Assembly: GCA_902801845.1 (NCBI GenBank)
Contig: CADCJW010000008.1
Span: forward strand, 57,047 to 121,046
Reading direction: 5' to 3'
DNA from: an uncultured Eubacteriales bacterium
GTDB taxonomy: Bacteria; Bacillota; Clostridia; Christensenellales; CAG-138
DNA: 64,000 nt
Below, in pieces: positions 1 through 8,554 of the stretch. The first letter of the stretch is position 1. The number at the start of each line of letters is the position of its first letter. The position numbers and the translations under genes are program-made. The notes under the pieces are model-generated. The model saw only the letters and a program-made list of their open reading frames with translations, was not told the origin of the DNA and searched no databases.

Positions 1-1619
1 TCTGGGCGAAGGTCCGCAAGGGGCTCTCCGCCGGGCGGGTCCAGTCCGTGGCCACCCGAATCATCTGCGATCGGGAGGAGGAGATCAACGAGTTCGTTCC
101 CAAGGAGTATTGGACCATCACCGCTGAGCTTCAGGGGAAGAAGGCCTTCGAGTCCAAGTTTTTGGCCTGGGGGGACGTGAAGGAGCTGCACACCAAGGCG
201 GAGACAGACAGGGTCCTCGAAAGGATCGACCAGAAGCCCTTCTTGGCCGTGGACGTGAAGACCGGCGAGAAGAAACGGCACGCGGCGCCGCCCTTCACCA
301 CGTCCAGCCTCCAGCAGGAGGCGTCCCGGAAGCTGAACTTCACCGCCAAGCGGACCATGCAGGTGGCCCAGCAGCTCTACGAGGGCGTGGACATCGGCAA
401 GAAGGGGCCTGTGGGCCTCATCTCCTATATCCGTACCGACTCCGTCCGTATCAGCAAGGAGGCCCAGGCGGCGGCGCTGTCCTTCATCGAGGCGAAGTAC
501 GGGGCCGCGTATACGCCGGAGCAGCCCAACGTGTACCGGGGCCGGAGCAACGCCCAGGACGCCCACGAGGCCATTCGGCCCACGGATCTCAAGAACGATC
601 CGAAGGAGCTCAAGGCCAGCTTGTCCCTGGATCAGTATAAGCTTTACAAGCTCATCTACGAGCGGTTCTTGTCCAGCCAGATGAGCGAGGCGGTGCTGGA
701 GACCACCGTGGCCACCTTCGACGTGAACGGGGTCAGCTTCCGGTCCACCGGCGTTAGGACCCTGTTCCCCGGGTTCACGGTCATCTACACCGAGGGCCGG
801 GACGAGCAGGGGGAGAAGGAGGTGCAGCTGCCGCCCATCCATGTGGGGGACCGCTTCGAAGCCAAGTCTATCCTGCCCGAGCAGAAGTTTACCCAGCCCC
901 CCGCCCGGTACACCGAGGCGACGCTGGTGAAGACCCTGGAGGAGAAGGGCATCGGCCGCCCCTCCACCTACGCGCCCACCATCACCACCATCGTGGATCG
1001 GGGGTACGTGCTGCGGGAGAAGAAGGTTCTGCAGCCCACGGAGCTGGGGTTCGTGGTGACCCGGCTCATGAAGGAGAATTTCAAGGGCATCGTGGACGTG
1101 GCTTTCACCGCCGGCATGGAGGAGAAGCTGGACGAGGTGGAGGAGGGGACGGTCCCCTGGCAGCAGGTCGTCGCCGATTTCTACGGGCCCTTCGAGAAGG
1201 AGCTGGAGGCGGCGGGGGCGAACATCGACAAGGTGAAGCTGCCCGACCCCGTGTCCGACGTGCCCTGCGACAAGTGCGGAGCCATGATGGTCATCAAGAC
1301 GGGCCGGTTCGGAAAGTTTTTGGCCTGCCCGAACTTCCCCGCCTGCCGGAACACGAAGCCGCTGGTGGAGAAGCTGGACGTGCAATGCCCCAAGTGCGGC
1401 GGGGATATCATCAAGCGCCGGACCAAGAAGGGGAAGACCTTCTTTGGCTGCGCCAATTACCCGTCCTGCGATTTCGTGAGCTGGGATAAGCCGGTGCCGG
1501 GGAAGTGCCCCCAGTGCGGCGGGATCCTGGTCCAGCGCATGGGTCAAAACGGGCCCTTCATCGCCTGTGGGGACCGTGCCTGCGGGTATATACAGCGGGG
1601 GAAGAAGGAGAAGGAGTAA
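1..1619 (+). CDS. topA: DNA topoisomerase I, 5' end cut by the window
   Basis: Type IA topoisomerase that relaxes negative supercoils through a transient 5'-phosphotyrosine link. The reading frame is open from base 3, and the first residues match the conserved SAGRVQSVA strand, so the true start lies upstream; the GTG at 48 is internal. The active-site Tyr lies in SYIRTDS (around base 425). Three C-terminal four-Cys zinc ribbons follow (about bases 1265-1350, 1385-1470 and 1505-1590), as in Firmicutes topA. The next gene is trmFO, the order seen in Bacillus. Only the N-terminal TOPRIM part is missing, and that is because of the window edge. Confidence 0.97.
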   Translation, partial: WAKVRKGLSAGRVQSVATRIICDREEEINEFVPKEYWTITAELQGKKAFESKFLAWGDVKELHTKAETDRVLERIDQKPFLAVDVKTGEKKRHAAPPFTTSSLQQEASRKLNFTAKRTMQVAQQLYEGVDIGKKGPVGLISYIRTDSVRISKEAQAAALSFIEAKYGAAYTPEQPNVYRGRSNAQDAHEAIRPTDLKNDPKELKASLSLDQYKLYKLIYERFLSSQMSEAVLETTVATFDVNGVSFRSTGVRTLFPGFTVIYTEGRDEQGEKEVQLPPIHVGDRFEAKSILPEQKFTQPPARYTEATLVKTLEEKGIGRPSTYAPTITTIVDRGYVLREKKVLQPTELGFVVTRLMKENFKGIVDVAFTAGMEEKLDEVEEGTVPWQQVVADFYGPFEKELEAAGANIDKVKLPDPVSDVPCDKCGAMMVIKTGRFGKFLACPNFPACRNTKPLVEKLDVQCPKCGGDIIKRRTKKGKTFFGCANYPSCDFVSWDKPVPGKCPQCGGILVQRMGQNGPFIACGDRACGYIQRGKKEKE

Positions 1620-1621
1620 GC

Positions 1622-1790
1622 TGCTTTTGTGTTCCTTTTTTCTCTTCGGTGAAGAGAAAAAAGGAACCGAAAAAAGAGAAGCACATGGGGATATACAGGA
1701 TTAGACGACTAAGCATCGCTTCCCCAGTGAAGTTCTTTTGTACCGCTTTTCTTTCAAGAAAAGCGGTCCGCTTCCAATAAAATCCTCTTT
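1622..1790 (+). repeat. Intergenic palindromic element, copy 1 (both modules)
   Basis: Module A is a perfect 17-bp inverted repeat at 1631-1647 and 1651-1667 with loop GGT: a GTTCC arm, a T6 tract, then CTCTTC. It is followed by the conserved tail AAAAAAGAGAAG. Module B is introduced by AGTTCTTTTG and is a 12-bp stem (1742-1753 with 1756-1767, loop TC). The block ends with AATAAAATCCTC. The same architecture recurs at seven other sites in this window. It fills most of the topA-trmFO gap. The sense strand after hairpin A is A-rich rather than U-rich, so module A is not a standard intrinsic terminator. Confidence 0.85.
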
Positions 1791-1808
1791 AGAAAGGGTC
1801 TGAACCAA

Positions 1809-3116
1809 ATGGCAAACATCACCGTCGTGGGCGCCGGGCTGGCCGGCGCGGAGGCAGCCTATCAGCTCTGCCGCCGGGGTCACGCCGTCACGCTGCGGGA
1901 GATGAAGCCGGAGAAGCGGTCCCCCGCCCACCAGCGGGACACCTTCGGGGAGCTGGTCTGTTCCAACTCCCTGCGCTCCGACCGGCTGGAGAACGCCGTG
2001 GGCCTATTGAAGGAGGAGCTGCGAGAGCTGGACTCCCTGATCCTCGCCTGCGCTGACGCCACCCGGGTCCCCGCCGGCGGCGCCCTGGCCGTGGATCGGG
2101 AGGGGTTCACGAACCTGGTGACGGAGCGCCTTTTGTCCCTGCCCAACCTTTCCTACGTCCCCGGCGAGGTGACGGACGTCCCCGACGCCCCCTGCATCAT
2201 CGCCACGGGCCCTTTGACCTCTGGCCCCCTCTATGAGCGGATATCCGCCCTGGTGGGTCAGCCCCTCCATTTCTACGACGCGGCGGCGCCCATCGTCACC
2301 CGGGAGAGCCTGGACTTTTCGAAGGTCTTCGCCGCCTCCCGCTACGGCCGGGGCGAGGACTATCTGAACTGCCCCATGACCAAGGACGAGTATTTCGCCT
2401 TCTACCGGGCCCTGGTGACGGCGGAGACGGCGGAGCTCCATGCCTTCGAGACGCCCCGGGTCTTCGAGGGCTGCATGCCCGTGGAGGTCATGGCCAAACG
2501 CGGCGAGATGACCCTGGCCTACGGCCCCCTGAAGCCCGTGGGCCTGGAGGTGGACGGAAAGATGCCCTTTGCCGTGGTCCAGCTCCGGCAGGACGACAGG
2601 GACGGCCGCCTCTACAACATCGTGGGCTTCCAGACCAACCTGAAGTTTGCCGAGCAGAAGCGGGTCTTCGGCCTGATCCCCGGCCTGGAGCACGCGGAAT
2701 TCGTCCGCTACGGGGTCATGCATAGAAACAGCTTCCTGCCCTCGCCGGGCCTTTTGAACTGGGACTACTCCCTGAAAGCGAACCCCCTTCTGTGCTTCGC
2801 CGGCCAGATGACCGGCGTGGAGGGGTACGTGGAGAGCGCGTCCAGCGGCCTCATGGCCGCCCTGTCCCTCCACGAAAAACTGCTGGGCAAGCCCCCCGTG
2901 GACTTCACGGACCAGACCGCCATCGGCGCCTTGGGCCACTACGTGTCTGGATACGTGGGCAACGATTTCCAGCCCATGAACGTGACCTTCGGCATCATGG
3001 CCCCCGCCGGCCAGCGGTTCAGGGGCAAGCAGCAGAAGAACCTGTTCCTCTCGGAGCGGGCCCTCGCCACCCTTCGGGAGAAGAAGGGGCTGCTGTCTCC
3101 GGCCATTGGATCATAA
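1809..3116 (+). CDS. trmFO: tRNA (uracil-54-C5)-methyltransferase, folate/FAD-dependent
   Basis: 435 aa, normal length for TrmFO (Gid), which makes T54 in tRNA from methylene-tetrahydrofolate using FADH2. The N-terminal dinucleotide fold GAGLAGAEAA is at residues 8-17. The two conserved cysteine regions are CSNSLRS (about C51) and GCMPVEVMAKRG (about C222). The FAD-contacting GQMTGVEGY is near residue 331. ATG at 1809 is preceded by AGAAAGGG. It follows topA after repeat copy 1, and no clear promoter was seen in the gap. Confidence 0.96.
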   Translation: MANITVVGAGLAGAEAAYQLCRRGHAVTLREMKPEKRSPAHQRDTFGELVCSNSLRSDRLENAVGLLKEELRELDSLILACADATRVPAGGALAVDREGFTNLVTERLLSLPNLSYVPGEVTDVPDAPCIIATGPLTSGPLYERISALVGQPLHFYDAAAPIVTRESLDFSKVFAASRYGRGEDYLNCPMTKDEYFAFYRALVTAETAELHAFETPRVFEGCMPVEVMAKRGEMTLAYGPLKPVGLEVDGKMPFAVVQLRQDDRDGRLYNIVGFQTNLKFAEQKRVFGLIPGLEHAEFVRYGVMHRNSFLPSPGLLNWDYSLKANPLLCFAGQMTGVEGYVESASSGLMAALSLHEKLLGKPPVDFTDQTAIGALGHYVSGYVGNDFQPMNVTFGIMAPAGQRFRGKQQKNLFLSERALATLREKKGLLSPAIGS

Positions 3117-3164
3117 AACGAATTTTAGACGGCGCAGAACGCGCCCATACATAGGAAAGAAAAC

Positions 3165-4829
3165 ATGAGAAAGAAACAAACCAAACTGAAGCTCATCCCC
3201 CTGGGGGGACTGGGCGAAATCGGAAAGAACATGACGCTCCTGGAATACGGAGAGGACATCGTGGTCATCGACTGCGGCCTCGCCTTCCCGGACGACGATA
3301 TGCCGGGCATCGACGTGGTGATCCCGGACATGACCTATCTGGAGGAGAACCGGGAGAAGCTGAAGGGCTTCGTCATCACCCACGGCCACGAGGACCACAT
3401 CGGCGCCGTGCCCTACGCCCTGCAGAAGTTCGCCGTGCCCGTCTATGGCACGGACTTGACCGTGGCCCTCATGGACCACAAGCTGAAGGAGATGCACGTT
3501 TCGGGGGACCTTCACGTAGTGAAGCCTGGGGACACGGTGGAGCTGGGCTGCTTCAAGGTGGAGTTCATCAAGACCAGCCATTCCATCCCCGGCGCGGTGG
3601 CCTTGGCCGTCACCACGCCCCTGGGGGTGATCCTCCATACCGGCGATTTCAAGATCGACCTCACGCCCCTGGACGGCCAGCCCATCGACATCAACCGCCT
3701 GGCCTACTACGGCAGCAAGGGCGTCCTGTGCCTCCTCTCCGATTCCACCAACGCGGAGCGGGTGGGCTACACCCAGTCTGAGCGGGAGATCGGCAAGACC
3801 TTTGAGCACTACTTCGAGGTGGCGCAGGGGCGGGTGATCGTGGCCTCCTTCGCCAGCAACGTCTACCGGCTCCAGCAGGTGGCGGACGTGGCCATCGAGC
3901 ACGGCCGGGTCATCTGCTTCGCCGGCAAGAGCATGGAGCAGATCGTGGCCTACTCTCAGGAGCTGGGGTATATGACCATCCCCCAGGATCGGATCGTGAA
4001 GGTGGACGATCTAAAGAGCTACGCCGACGACAAGGTCTGCATCATCACCACCGGCAGCCAGGGGGAGCCCATGAGCGGCCTGTACCGCATGGCCAACGCC
4101 TCCCACAAGATCAACATCGGTTACGGCGACACGGTCATTATCTCCGCCTCCGCCATCCCCGGCAACGAGACCGCCGTGGGCCGGGTCATCGACGGCCTCT
4201 TCGAGAAGGGCGCATATGTGGTCTACGACCAGATGGCGGACGTGCATGTGTCCGGCCACGCCCGGCGGGAGGAGCTGAAGATGATGCTCCATATCGTGAA
4301 GCCCAAGTATTTCATCCCCGTTCACGGGGAGTTCCGCCATCTCATGACCCACGCCCGGCTGGCGCTGGATATGGGGGTGCCGGAGGAGAATATCTTTTTG
4401 CTGGAGAACGGCAGCGCGGTGTCCTTCACCCGCAAGGCCGCCGCCCGGGCCGGGGAGGTCCCCGCCGGGGCCGTCATGGTGGACGGCAGCGCCAGCATCG
4501 AGGACGCGGTCATCCGTGACCGTCGGGAGCTTTCCAGCCAGGGCTTGGTGGTGGCGGTGATCTCCCTCGACCGGGAGACCGGGAAGCAGACCGCTCCCGT
4601 GGAGATGATCTCCCGTGGCTTCGTGTACATGAAGGAATCCGACGAGCTCATGGGCGAGGCGGCGGAAGCCATCGCTTCTGAGGTCCAGCGGTTCGAAACC
4701 GAGGGCAAGGCGAACTACGGCGATATCAAGGCCGCGGTGAAGACCAGGCTCCGCACCTTCTTCAAGAGCCGCACCAAGCGCACGCCCATGATCCTGCCCA
4801 TCGTCATCGAGGGGGCGCGCCATGATTGA
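3165..4829 (+). CDS. rnj: Ribonuclease J
   Basis: 554 aa metallo-beta-lactamase/beta-CASP nuclease, normal length. The metal-binding HxHxDH motif is at H73-H78 (THGHEDHIG). HTGDFK, SDSTNAE, VSGHARREE and PVHGE motifs follow in the usual order, and a C-terminal RNase J domain is present. RNase J has 5'-to-3' exonuclease and endonuclease activity in mRNA decay and rRNA maturation. The start is preceded by AGGAAAG. The last 8 bases overlap ylbF, suggesting coupled translation. Whether it is J1 or J2 cannot be told from this copy alone. Confidence 0.96.
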   Translation: MRKKQTKLKLIPLGGLGEIGKNMTLLEYGEDIVVIDCGLAFPDDDMPGIDVVIPDMTYLEENREKLKGFVITHGHEDHIGAVPYALQKFAVPVYGTDLTVALMDHKLKEMHVSGDLHVVKPGDTVELGCFKVEFIKTSHSIPGAVALAVTTPLGVILHTGDFKIDLTPLDGQPIDINRLAYYGSKGVLCLLSDSTNAERVGYTQSEREIGKTFEHYFEVAQGRVIVASFASNVYRLQQVADVAIEHGRVICFAGKSMEQIVAYSQELGYMTIPQDRIVKVDDLKSYADDKVCIITTGSQGEPMSGLYRMANASHKINIGYGDTVIISASAIPGNETAVGRVIDGLFEKGAYVVYDQMADVHVSGHARREELKMMLHIVKPKYFIPVHGEFRHLMTHARLALDMGVPEENIFLLENGSAVSFTRKAAARAGEVPAGAVMVDGSASIEDAVIRDRRELSSQGLVVAVISLDRETGKQTAPVEMISRGFVYMKESDELMGEAAEAIASEVQRFETEGKANYGDIKAAVKTRLRTFFKSRTKRTPMILPIVIEGARHD

Positions 4830-5175
4830 AGCCTTGGCCCGGGAGCTGGCAAGCGAGATCCGGCGCAGCCGGGAATATGAGACCTACGCCGCCGCCCGGG
4901 AACGGGCCATGGCGGACGAGCAGACCGCGGGGCTTTTGCGCCGCTTCCATGCCCTGCAGATGAAGGTGCAGGCCCGGCGCATCGCCGGGGGCGAGGGCGG
5001 GCCGGAGGAAGAGGAGCTCAAGAAGCTGGCCGAGCTCTTGCAGTTCTCCCCGGACGCGGCGGACTATCTGCTGGCGGAGTACGCCCTCAACAAGCTTTTG
5101 TCGGACACCTACGACCTCATCGGCCGGGGCGTAGGCGTGGATCTTTCGGACTGGGGGGAGCGTGTGAAGGACTGA
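4822..5175 (+). CDS. ylbF: YlbF/YmcA family protein
   Basis: 117 aa, all-helical and charged. The pattern ALARELASEIRRS, then YAAARERAMAD, then FSPDAADYLLAEYALN is typical of the YlbF/YmcA (Com_YlbF) family. In Bacillus, YlbF with YmcA and YaaT forms the Y-complex that tunes RNase Y. Here the gene overlaps the 3' end of rnj by 8 bp, placing an RNase-associated factor directly behind an RNase. The family is recognised with good confidence; which paralogue this is (YlbF or YmcA) is less certain. Confidence 0.85.
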   Translation: MIEALARELASEIRRSREYETYAAARERAMADEQTAGLLRRFHALQMKVQARRIAGGEGGPEEEELKKLAELLQFSPDAADYLLAEYALNKLLSDTYDLIGRGVGVDLSDWGERVKD

Positions 5176-5221
5176 ACCCTTCGCGCCTTGAACATTTTGC
5201 CGTAAAGGATTGGGGATCGAT

Positions 5222-6355
5222 ATGACACAATGGAAGGACCCGGTCACGGTGCGCCGGGAAAAGATTTGGCGGATACTGCGGCCCGTGGCGGCGGTGCTGT
5301 TGAGCATCGTCGTGGTGGCCCTCATCATGACCGGCGCCGTCCGGTACGTGCTGAGCCACTTCGTCTACCCGGTGGACCCGGACGACAACACCCCCATCCA
5401 GGTGGTGATCCCCTCCGGTTCCTCCGCCTCCCGGATCGCGTCCCTCCTCTATCGCGCCCGGGGCGAGGACGAGCCGGGGCTCATCGTGAGCACCGCCTCC
5501 TTCAAGGTCTACGTGGACTTCACCGGCCGGGCCAATTCCCTGCGGGCCGGGACCTACGTGCTCTCTAGGAACATGACCATCCCGGAGATCGTGAACATCC
5601 TCTGCGCCGGGAACGAAGCGAGGCGGGTCACCCGCTTCACCATCCCCGAGGGATATACGGCGGCGGAGATCGCCCAGGCCCTCTTCGAAGCGGGCATGCT
5701 GGAGGACCAGGAGCAGTTCCTCGCCCTCTGTAAGGACGGGACCATGCTTTCCGGCGGGTATCTCGATCCGCTGCTCAACGCCTCCGATCGGCGCTACGCT
5801 CTGGAGGGGTATCTGTTCCCCGACACCTACGAGGTCTACGAGGACGCGGCCGCCGCCGATATCCTCAAGAAGATGCTGAACCGGTTCGCCGTGATCTTCA
5901 CTGAGGAGGACGCCAACCGGGCCAGGGAGCTGAACCTGACCACGGACCAGGTGATGACCCTGGCCTCCATGATCGAGAAGGAGGCCGGCGCTGCCGAGGA
6001 CTTCCCCCGGGTGTCGGCGGTGTTCCACACCCGGCTGAAGCAGGGCATGGCCCTGGAATCCTGCGCCACGCTCTCCTACGCCCTGGGGGTGAAGAAGTAC
6101 ACCTTCACGGAGGAGGAGCTTTCCACCGTTTCCCCCTACAACACCTACCGGAACAAGGGGCTGCCCGTGGGGCCCATCTGCAACCCGGGCCGGGCGGCCA
6201 TCGAGGCGGCCCTCTATCCCTCGGAGGAGTACATGAGCGCCGGGTTCCTCTTCTTCTGCAACATGAACCCCAAGCAGACCAACCGCCTGGTCTTCAGCCG
6301 GACCTACGAGGAGCACCGGCAGAACGTGGTGAAGTACTCCCCCTTCTGGGAGTAA
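5222..6355 (+). CDS. mltG: Endolytic murein transglycosylase MltG
   Basis: 377 aa YceG-like protein that cleaves nascent glycan strands and helps terminate peptidoglycan polymerisation. It has one N-terminal membrane segment (about residues 20-45), then a LysM-like/YceG fold. The catalytic Glu is in SMIEKEAG (about E252), with the supporting motifs LEGYLFPDTYEV and ICNPGRAAIEAALYPS. ATG 5222 was chosen because AAAGGAT lies just upstream; a TTG at 5210 is in frame but has no better ribosome site. An intrinsic terminator follows. Confidence 0.93.
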   Translation: MTQWKDPVTVRREKIWRILRPVAAVLLSIVVVALIMTGAVRYVLSHFVYPVDPDDNTPIQVVIPSGSSASRIASLLYRARGEDEPGLIVSTASFKVYVDFTGRANSLRAGTYVLSRNMTIPEIVNILCAGNEARRVTRFTIPEGYTAAEIAQALFEAGMLEDQEQFLALCKDGTMLSGGYLDPLLNASDRRYALEGYLFPDTYEVYEDAAAADILKKMLNRFAVIFTEEDANRARELNLTTDQVMTLASMIEKEAGAAEDFPRVSAVFHTRLKQGMALESCATLSYALGVKKYTFTEEELSTVSPYNTYRNKGLPVGPICNPGRAAIEAALYPSEEYMSAGFLFFCNMNPKQTNRLVFSRTYEEHRQNVVKYSPFWE

Positions 6356-6375
6356 AGCCGTTCCCCAAAAGTGCG

Positions 6376-6404
6376 CGAGGCAGAGTGATCCCTGCCTCTT
6401 TTTT
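6376..6404. terminator. Intrinsic terminator between mltG and the XRE gene
   Basis: GAGGCAG (6377-6383) pairs with CTGCCTC (6392-6398) and is followed by T6 on the plus strand. It ends mltG and touches the stop codon of the convergent XRE gene. Confidence 0.85.
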
Positions 6405-7567
6405 ATGCTTGGGTCCGGTCCACCCACGATGCCCAGCGGGGATCGGCCGCCATTTGGGATTTGACCTCGTCCCGGTCCGGAACGTCCCACCAGGGCCACA
6501 GTTCCGGCAGCTCGGCTCGAAAGGCGCCCTCCTTCGGCTCGGTCGGGACCGGTATCCGGACCTGGCGGAGCAGGGGAGAGGCATAGGGGCTATCGCCAAG
6601 GGCGAAAAGACGATCCGCGCTTTGGGCATGGTCCAGGGCCAGATCAAGGGCCGCAAAGGCCTCGTCATGAGCCCCGCTCTGCCACAGATAGTAGGCGCGG
6701 AGCATATGAAGGCAGGCCAAAAAACCGTGGTTCCGGCCATAATCCCCCTCCGTGCACACCAGACGGAACAGCTCCGCCCCGTTTTTCAGCAGGTCCGCCG
6801 CCGTCTTCGGCGGGATGTTCCTGTCGTTCAGCAGGATGCGGACCATCAGCTCCCCGCTGGTGCGTACCGTCTCCAGCAGCGCCTCCCCGCAGGCGGCCAC
6901 CGCCGCCCGGCCGTCGAAGGCGTTGATCCGCAAAAAGGGAGCGGACCCATAGAGGTCCGGGGCTTCCTCCGCCAGGGCCAGGGCCTTTTCCCCCTGGCCC
7001 AGGTTCTTGTAGAGCTGGCTGAGCTCCCTCACCGCCTGCCGCCGGAGCTTCCCGTCGGTGAGGCCAGGCAGCAGCTTTTCATACAGCTTCACGGCCTCCT
7101 GCCACTCGGGATAGGTCCGGTGCCGCCGGACGTCGTAGACGCCGTACCCGTCCGCGTCGGTCAAATGGAGCTCCCCGTGGCGCACGTATCCGGCGGTGTA
7201 GAGGGCAGAGGCAAGGGCCAGCGTCAGCTTTTCGTTGCCGGGGAACTCGATGAGCCCCTCCCGGGCCAGGGCGATGCACTGGTCCATGCTCACGTCCGCG
7301 CCGTTGTTCTCCCGGATCATCCCCCGGATGCGCTCCGTAAGGGCGTCCACCTTCCTGGACCGCTCGTTGTCGTAGCCGAAGAGCTCGTCGATGGACACGC
7401 CGAAGACGTTGGCGATGGAGGGGATCATGCCCATATCGGGGTAACAGAGCCCCTTCTCCCAGCGGGAGACCGCCTGGGGGGGTCACGCCCAGCGCGTTGG
7501 CCAGGGCCTCCTGGGTTCGCCCGTCCCGACGGCGGAACTCCTTGATTCTATCTGCTAACTGGATCAT
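6403..7567 (-). pseudogene. XRE-family regulator with helical repeat C-terminus, frameshifted
   Basis: Two reading frames together make one protein. Frame 1 starts at 7567 (ribosome site GAAGGAGA) and encodes a Cro/C1 helix-turn-helix opening, RIKEFRRRDGRTQEALANALGVTP. Frame 2 continues from about 7480 with QAVSRWEKGLCYPDM, SIANVFGVSIDELFGYD and a roughly 270-residue TPR-like helical domain. The switch falls in a run of seven G (7476-7482, plus strand). Deleting one base restores 387 codons through the canonical HTH recognition helix. The break may be a true mutation, a phase-variable tract or a sequencing error. The C-terminal half resembles regulators that sense through tetratricopeptide-like repeats; the target is unknown. 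Confidence 0.85.
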
Positions 7568-7605
7568 ACCTGTCTCCTTCTTTCTTCGCTCACCGGTGTG
7601 CCTTC

Positions 7606-7648
7606 AGTGTAGCGGAAACGGGATCGGAATTCAATAATCAATTTATTG
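7606..7648 (-). promoter_or_regulatory. Promoter of the XRE gene with inverted repeat
   Basis: On the minus strand, TTGAAT (7634-7629), a 17-bp spacer and TACACT (7611-7606). Just upstream is a perfect inverted repeat CAATAA-N5-TTATTG (7632-7648) overlapping the -35, a possible operator for the XRE protein. Confidence 0.55.
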
Positions 7649-7699
7649 TTTGAAAATCAATGATCTGTTTATTTTCCCGGCGGCAGCCGCGGCCTCCTG

Positions 7700-7728
7700 G
7701 CATGGGCTACGGTATCGGCGCATAGGCT
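7700..7728 (+). promoter_or_regulatory. Putative sigma-E type promoter of sigK
   Basis: GCATGGG (7700-7706), a 14-bp spacer and CATAGGCT (7721-7728). The same arrangement, GCATAGG-N14-CATAGGCT, lies upstream of yabP in this window. Both are sporulation genes that are mother-cell sigma-E controlled in Bacillus. The match to the Bacillus sigma-E consensus is only partial. Confidence 0.45.
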
Positions 7729-7748
7729 GAAGGACAGGGGGTGGGGCT

Positions 7749-8483
7749 ATGCTGCTGTTTTTGCTGGAGTTTCTCAAGGGGCTGTTCTTCGCCGGGTATC
7801 TGAAGGGGACCTCCTTCCCCAAGCCCCTCTCGGCGGCAGAGGAGAAGGCGGCGGTGGAAGCCTGCCGGGCCGGGGACATGGACGCCCGAGACAAACTCAT
7901 CCTCCACAATCTGCGGCTCTGCGCCCACATCGCGGGGAAGTACGCCGCCCGGGGGAAGCTGTCCAGGCGGCGGGAGCTGGACGACCTTATCTCCATCGGC
8001 ACCGTGGGCCTCATCAAGGCCGTGGACACCTTTTCCCCGGACAAGGGGGCCCTGTCCGGCTACGCCGCCCGGTGCATCGAAAACGAGATCCGCATGAGCC
8101 TGAGGACGGAGAAGAAGCAGGTGGGGGAGGTGTCCATGGAGGAGCCTCTGGGCCGGGATCGGGAGGGGAACGAGGTGAGCGTGCTGGATCTGGTGGGCAC
8201 GGACGGGGAGGAGATCTTCGAGGAGGTCCGCCGCCGTCTCGATGGGGATCGGCTCCGGGCGCTGATGGACCGGTCCTTGGGCAGGCGGGAGAAGCAGGTG
8301 CTCCTGTGGCGCTACGGTCTGGACGGCGAGCCGCCCCTGACCCAGCAGCAGGTGGCGGAACGGCTGAGGATCTCCCGGTCCTATATCTCCCGGATCGAGA
8401 AAAAGGGCCTCATTCAGCTGCGCCTGGCCTTGTTGGCGGCGGGGGAGGGGCCGGCCCTCGACCCCGGAAAAAAACACTTGTGA
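7749..8483 (+). CDS. sigK: Sporulation mother-cell sigma factor SigK, uninterrupted
   Basis: 244 aa sigma-70 family factor for late mother-cell transcription in sporulation. The N-terminus has the hydrophobic pro-sequence (LLFLLEFLKGLFFAGYLKG) followed by SFPKPLSAAEEKAAV, matching pro-SigK. Region 2 has HNLRLCAHIAGKYA and DLISIGTVGLIKAVDTF. Region 4 ends with the helix-turn-helix RISRSYISRIEKKGL. No skin-like element interrupts the gene, so control must be transcriptional and by pro-peptide cleavage. The stop codon overlaps the -35 box of the next gene. Confidence 0.94.
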   Translation: MLLFLLEFLKGLFFAGYLKGTSFPKPLSAAEEKAAVEACRAGDMDARDKLILHNLRLCAHIAGKYAARGKLSRRRELDDLISIGTVGLIKAVDTFSPDKGALSGYAARCIENEIRMSLRTEKKQVGEVSMEEPLGRDREGNEVSVLDLVGTDGEEIFEEVRRRLDGDRLRALMDRSLGRREKQVLLWRYGLDGEPPLTQQQVAERLRISRSYISRIEKKGLIQLRLALLAAGEGPALDPGKKHL

Positions 8484-8506
8484 TATGGAAAACGCCATGC
8501 TATAAT
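8478..8506 (+). promoter_or_regulatory. Sigma-A type promoter of the M24 peptidase gene
   Basis: TTGTGA (8478-8483), a 17-bp spacer and TATAAT (8501-8506). The -35 box contains the sigK stop codon TGA, so the housekeeping gene has its own promoter inside the end of sigK. Confidence 0.8.
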
Positions 8507-8554
8507 ATTATGACTTATTGTGTAAGACTATGGAGGGAGGAAAGCATTCACAGT

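Noticed and set aside
1622..1790. Palindromic elements as ordinary intrinsic terminators
   Set aside because: Most copies lack a U-run after hairpin A in the sense direction, some sit after a separate good terminator (copy 4), and the sequence after the stem is conserved and A-rich.
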